A stretch of DNA of 6,806 nt. Source: Patescibacteria group bacterium (GTDB lineage: Bacteria; Patescibacteriota; Microgenomatia; Levybacterales; UBA12049). Under the pieces are notes generated by a model. The model worked only from the letters and a program-made list of their open reading frames with translations. It was not told the origin of the DNA and did no database searches. The DNA lies in NCBI GenBank assembly GCA_018900295.1, contig JAHIGH010000114.1:1-6806 (forward strand), written 5' to 3'. Below are positions 4,467-6,806 of the stretch, piece by piece. The first letter of the stretch is position 1. Each line of letters starts with the position of its first letter. Made by a program: the position numbers and the translations under genes.

Positions 4467-6221
4467 ATGACTAAATTAAGTCTCGCGTACGCAAAGATTG
4501 TCGCGACACCCACAAATACCGGATGGTCGCAGGTTTATAATGCAGGAAGTCTCTTCGCTGTACTTTCACTTACTGTGATCCCCGATTCAATCGAAGTAGA
4601 AGAAGCAAATTTACCGGCGATAGGAAAAGAACTCCTCAATAATCTTGAAGCTGAATTCTTCACCCTCGAAGAAAAAACATTTCGAAGTATTGAAGCTGCT
4701 ATGGAAAAAAGCTTTAATAAAATTGTTCCCGGGATAACTACTGATGCCTGCCTCGCTTATTTCAAAGACGATCTTCTCTATCTCTTCATACTCGAAAAAG
4801 GAAAAATTATTATGAAACGCGATGAATTATTAGGCCTGCTACTGGAAAAAAGGGCTGACGACCCGCGTCTGCTTACCGCCTCTGGACGCTTGCGGCAAGG
4901 TGATATTATTTTGCTCCAAACCGATCATTTTACCCAAAATATAACGGAGCAAAATATTACTGCCGCCTTCGAGCTACAACTGCCCAATGACATAGCAGAA
5001 AGCTTATCTCCACACGTCCATAAAAAAGAAGACGGAAGCCAAGCGGCTATTATTATCGCCTATAACGGCGCACTTCCAACCCAAAGTCCCCTTGAAGAAA
5101 ATATAGAATTAGTCAAAGAACCTATACCTGCAAAAACAGATAACCAGCCTTGGCCGGACAAAAAACCATCTTTGTTTTCAATCTCTTCAATTACAAAATT
5201 TCTAAAAAGATTGAAATTGCCAATTCCTCATCTCACAAAAAGACAAATAAGCGCGTTGAGTCTCGGGATTATCTTGCTCACCCTTCTTATCGCAAGCATC
5301 ATTTTCACAAAAACCCAACAGGAAAACGCCAAAGACGAAGCCCTCTTCCGACAAATCTACACGCAAGCACAAAAAAATTACGACGAAGGAAAAGCGCTTG
5401 TCAAACTAAACCAAAATTTAGCTCAAGACGACTTCGTCAAAGCAGAAAAAATCCTCAAAGAAAATATAAATAAATTCAAAGCGAATTCACAACAACAAAT
5501 AAAGCTTCTTGCGTTTCTAAAGCAAATAGAGACAGAACTCAATCCAACCACACCTCCCATTGGTAAAATTTCCCCAACCACAGCGAATGTAACCGAGCTA
5601 AATTTCCTAAATATTGAACAAAAAGAACAAGCCATGGCCTTTACTCAAGACAATTCTTCAATCTACATGTTAACCGACCTAGCGGTAACCGCAATTGACA
5701 AAGCTACAGGTAAGAAAAAAGATATCCTCACCAACAATAATGACTGGAGCCGGCCTGTCGCGCTCTCTTCTTATCAGGGAAATATCTATATCCTGGACAA
5801 AAAAGCAGGAATACTCAAATTCGTAGCTGCGCAGGATGAATTTGGCTTAACTGACTATTTCAAAGGAACTCCGCCGGATCTAAGCAAAGCGCAAGACTTG
5901 AGCATTGACGGATCCATCTGGATTCTCATGCAGGATGGAAAAATCCTGAAATTCACCAGAGGCGAATCTGAGAACTTTACAATCACAGGCTTGAACAAGC
6001 CTCTCAAAAACCCTTCCAAAATTTTTACCGACAGAAACACAGACAGCCTCTACATTCTCGATAACGGTAACGGAAGAATCCTCATACTTGATAAAAACGG
6101 CCAATATCAAAACCAATACAACGCCGATATTCTTCAAAACGCGAAAGACTTCGAAATCATCGAAAAAGACCAAAAAGCCCTCATACTTACCGAAGATAAA
6201 ATCTGGGAAATCCCCCTCTAA
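4467..6221 (+). CDS. Transmembrane protein: degenerate PP2C-like domain, one helix, extracytoplasmic beta-propeller
   Basis: A 584-residue protein with three parts. Residues 1-200 resemble a PP2C/PPM phosphatase by eye: GSLFAVLSL (27-35) sits where LFAVADGMGG is expected, GITTDACLAYF (89-99) matches the GTTA strand, GDIILLQTDHFTQNI (145-159) matches D-x-LLLCSDGL, and EDGSQAAIII (188-197) matches DNxT. The acidic DG of motif 2 and the GDSR motif are replaced; D153 and D189 remain. A Pro-rich linker and a basic patch (KFLKRLK...TKR) precede one helix (261-280), so the N-terminus is cytoplasmic. Outside, a helical segment (285-358) leads to five blade-like repeats with hydrophobic strands at I399, I440, I484, L528 and A571 (41-44 residue period): an NHL-like propeller. 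The layout recalls PknD (kinase-helix-propeller) with a phosphatase-like domain in place of the kinase. It is probably a sensor or binding protein and unlikely to be an active phosphatase. Last gene of the operon. Confidence 0.7.
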   Translation: MTKLSLAYAKIVATPTNTGWSQVYNAGSLFAVLSLTVIPDSIEVEEANLPAIGKELLNNLEAEFFTLEEKTFRSIEAAMEKSFNKIVPGITTDACLAYFKDDLLYLFILEKGKIIMKRDELLGLLLEKRADDPRLLTASGRLRQGDIILLQTDHFTQNITEQNITAAFELQLPNDIAESLSPHVHKKEDGSQAAIIIAYNGALPTQSPLEENIELVKEPIPAKTDNQPWPDKKPSLFSISSITKFLKRLKLPIPHLTKRQISALSLGIILLTLLIASIIFTKTQQENAKDEALFRQIYTQAQKNYDEGKALVKLNQNLAQDDFVKAEKILKENINKFKANSQQQIKLLAFLKQIETELNPTTPPIGKISPTTANVTELNFLNIEQKEQAMAFTQDNSSIYMLTDLAVTAIDKATGKKKDILTNNNDWSRPVALSSYQGNIYILDKKAGILKFVAAQDEFGLTDYFKGTPPDLSKAQDLSIDGSIWILMQDGKILKFTRGESENFTITGLNKPLKNPSKIFTDRNTDSLYILDNGNGRILILDKNGQYQNQYNADILQNAKDFEIIEKDQKALILTEDKIWEIPL

Positions 6222-6228
6222 TATAATT

Positions 6229-6272
6229 GTCATTGCGAGAAGCACCACGATAGTAGGCGACGAAGCAATCTC
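6229..6272. repeat. Dispersed-repeat-like element (GTCATTGCGAG...GAAGCAATCTC) in convergent intergenic gap
   Basis: GTCATTGCGAGAAGC at 6229-6243 and GCGACGAAGCAATCTC at 6257-6272 are the two ends of a repeat family seen in many bacterial genomes as GTCATTGCGAG...GCGACGAAGCAATCTC; the family statement is from memory. ATTGC (6232-6236) pairs with GCAAT (6265-6269). The element fills nearly the whole 50-bp gap between two converging genes and touches the last codon of the minus-strand gene. No U-tract follows, so it does not look like a standard intrinsic terminator, though it may end transcription in both directions. Confidence 0.65.
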
Positions 6273-6806
6273 TATCGAACTTCAATATCTTTATTTTGAT
6301 AAATAACAACCTTCGCGTCTTTATAAACAACCACCCATCCTGCTTTCTTCGCGGCCTTCACCACATTAGAAAAACCCGCCTCCTTCTCCGGCTTCATATG
6401 CAAGCTCTTTTTAACAAAATTATCCAAACTCGCTATCTGTTTCTGTAACTCAGTTTGCTTACTATTATCTTCAACAGGTACAAGTAATGTGCTGATCCCG
6501 TATTTGGAAGTAAATGATCGGAAAGCCAACTCTCCGTTCAAAAATTTACCATATTCCTCAAAAGCATAATCGCTCTCCCCACGAATATGCGCCTTCCATC
6601 GCCAACTTGGCATCCTGCCGTCTATAAATACCTTTTTCTCCTGCAGTTTCCAGATTAAATACCCCCCCCAATTATACGACGAAAAAACCTCCCCCTTTGG
6701 TATATATCTACGTAAATAACTTACTGCCTTATCCGGATATCCTGTATTACTATCCGCATTAACTAATACCTTTGGCATATTCACCAAAAACTCCACCACG
6801 CCTAAT
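6272..6806 (-). CDS. C-terminal part of a membrane glycosyltransferase-like protein (PMT/GT39-like), partial at window edge
   Basis: The frame is open to the right edge, so this is the 3' end of a longer gene; a GTG at 6799 is internal, not a start I would accept. About 178 codons are visible. Seen: LVNMPKVL leaving what is probably the last membrane helix, then YPDKAVSYLRRYIPKG and the diagnostic YNWGGYLIWKL (YNWGG at about 6662-6676) followed by VFIDGRM (about 6611-6631). A Lys-rich region and WVVVYKDAKVVIY close the protein. The YxWGGYLIW...FIDGR pattern is typical of the extracytoplasmic C-terminal domain of multi-helix PMT-like proteins, which transfer sugars from lipid carriers; substrate unknown. 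The catalytic N-terminal part lies outside the window. The gene converges on the envelope operon across 50 bp. An eight-G run encodes the WGG of the motif. Confidence 0.65.
   Translation of the reverse strand, partial: LGVVEFLVNMPKVLVNADSNTGYPDKAVSYLRRYIPKGEVFSSYNWGGYLIWKLQEKKVFIDGRMPSWRWKAHIRGESDYAFEEYGKFLNGELAFRSFTSKYGISTLLVPVEDNSKQTELQKQIASLDNFVKKSLHMKPEKEAGFSNVVKAAKKAGWVVVYKDAKVVIYQNKDIEVR

Noticed and set aside
6222..6227. TATAAT just after the PP2C-like gene as a promoter.
   Set aside because: It points into a convergent gene's 3' end with no plus-strand gene downstream in the window; AT-rich chance match.
5880..6248. Minus-strand 122-codon frame at the end of the propeller gene.
   Set aside because: It is antisense to well-formed propeller blades, lacks motifs and runs into the dispersed repeat.

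Overview
This window looks like a piece of a Candidate Phyla Radiation (Patescibacteria) genome. The base composition is AT-rich. Genes are tightly packed, often with 3-5 bp gaps or an ATGA overlap, and Shine-Dalgarno sequences are nearly absent. The gene set also fits: a SpoIID/LytB protein with an N-terminal coiled coil, a two-helix bacterial PH-domain protein, a tiny two-helix membrane protein and a large one-helix protein with a phosphatase-like front end. TGA, TAA and TAG all serve as stops, so the standard bacterial code fits and the recoded-UGA lineages do not. The assignment is inferred from content; there is no marker gene.

Left arm (85-1580, minus strand): remains of a restriction-modification-like module. 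Its first gene is only the first 75 codons of a beta-class DNA methyltransferase, which keeps the catalytic TSPPYN motif and has lost everything after it. Then come an unrecognised 69-residue protein and, overlapping it by ATGA, an intact PD-(D/E)XK nuclease with a NucS/RecB-like core followed by winged-helix-like segments. A restriction-type nuclease whose adjacent methylase is broken is the main oddity of this arm. Positions 1-84 hold no gene I can support.

Centre (1657-6221, plus strand): a probable operon of four cell-envelope genes. These are a secreted or membrane-anchored SpoIID/LytB-like peptidoglycan enzyme, a PH-domain membrane protein, an 82-residue two-helix protein, and a 584-residue protein with a degenerate PP2C-like cytoplasmic domain, one membrane helix and an extracytoplasmic beta-propeller. 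The last has the layout of a transmembrane sensor, but two of its expected metal-binding motifs look lost. The divergent 76-bp region 1581-1656 carries a promoter for each arm. The plus-strand one is TGC-TATAAT only 6 bp before the ATG, which suggests a leaderless transcript.

Right end (6272-6806, minus strand): the C-terminal part of a protein resembling PMT/GT39-type membrane glycosyltransferases, cut by the window edge. It converges on the operon across a 50-bp gap filled by a dispersed-repeat-like element (GTCATTGCGAG...GAAGCAATCTC). A second, different palindromic element appears to lie inside the N-terminal coding region of the SpoIID gene.
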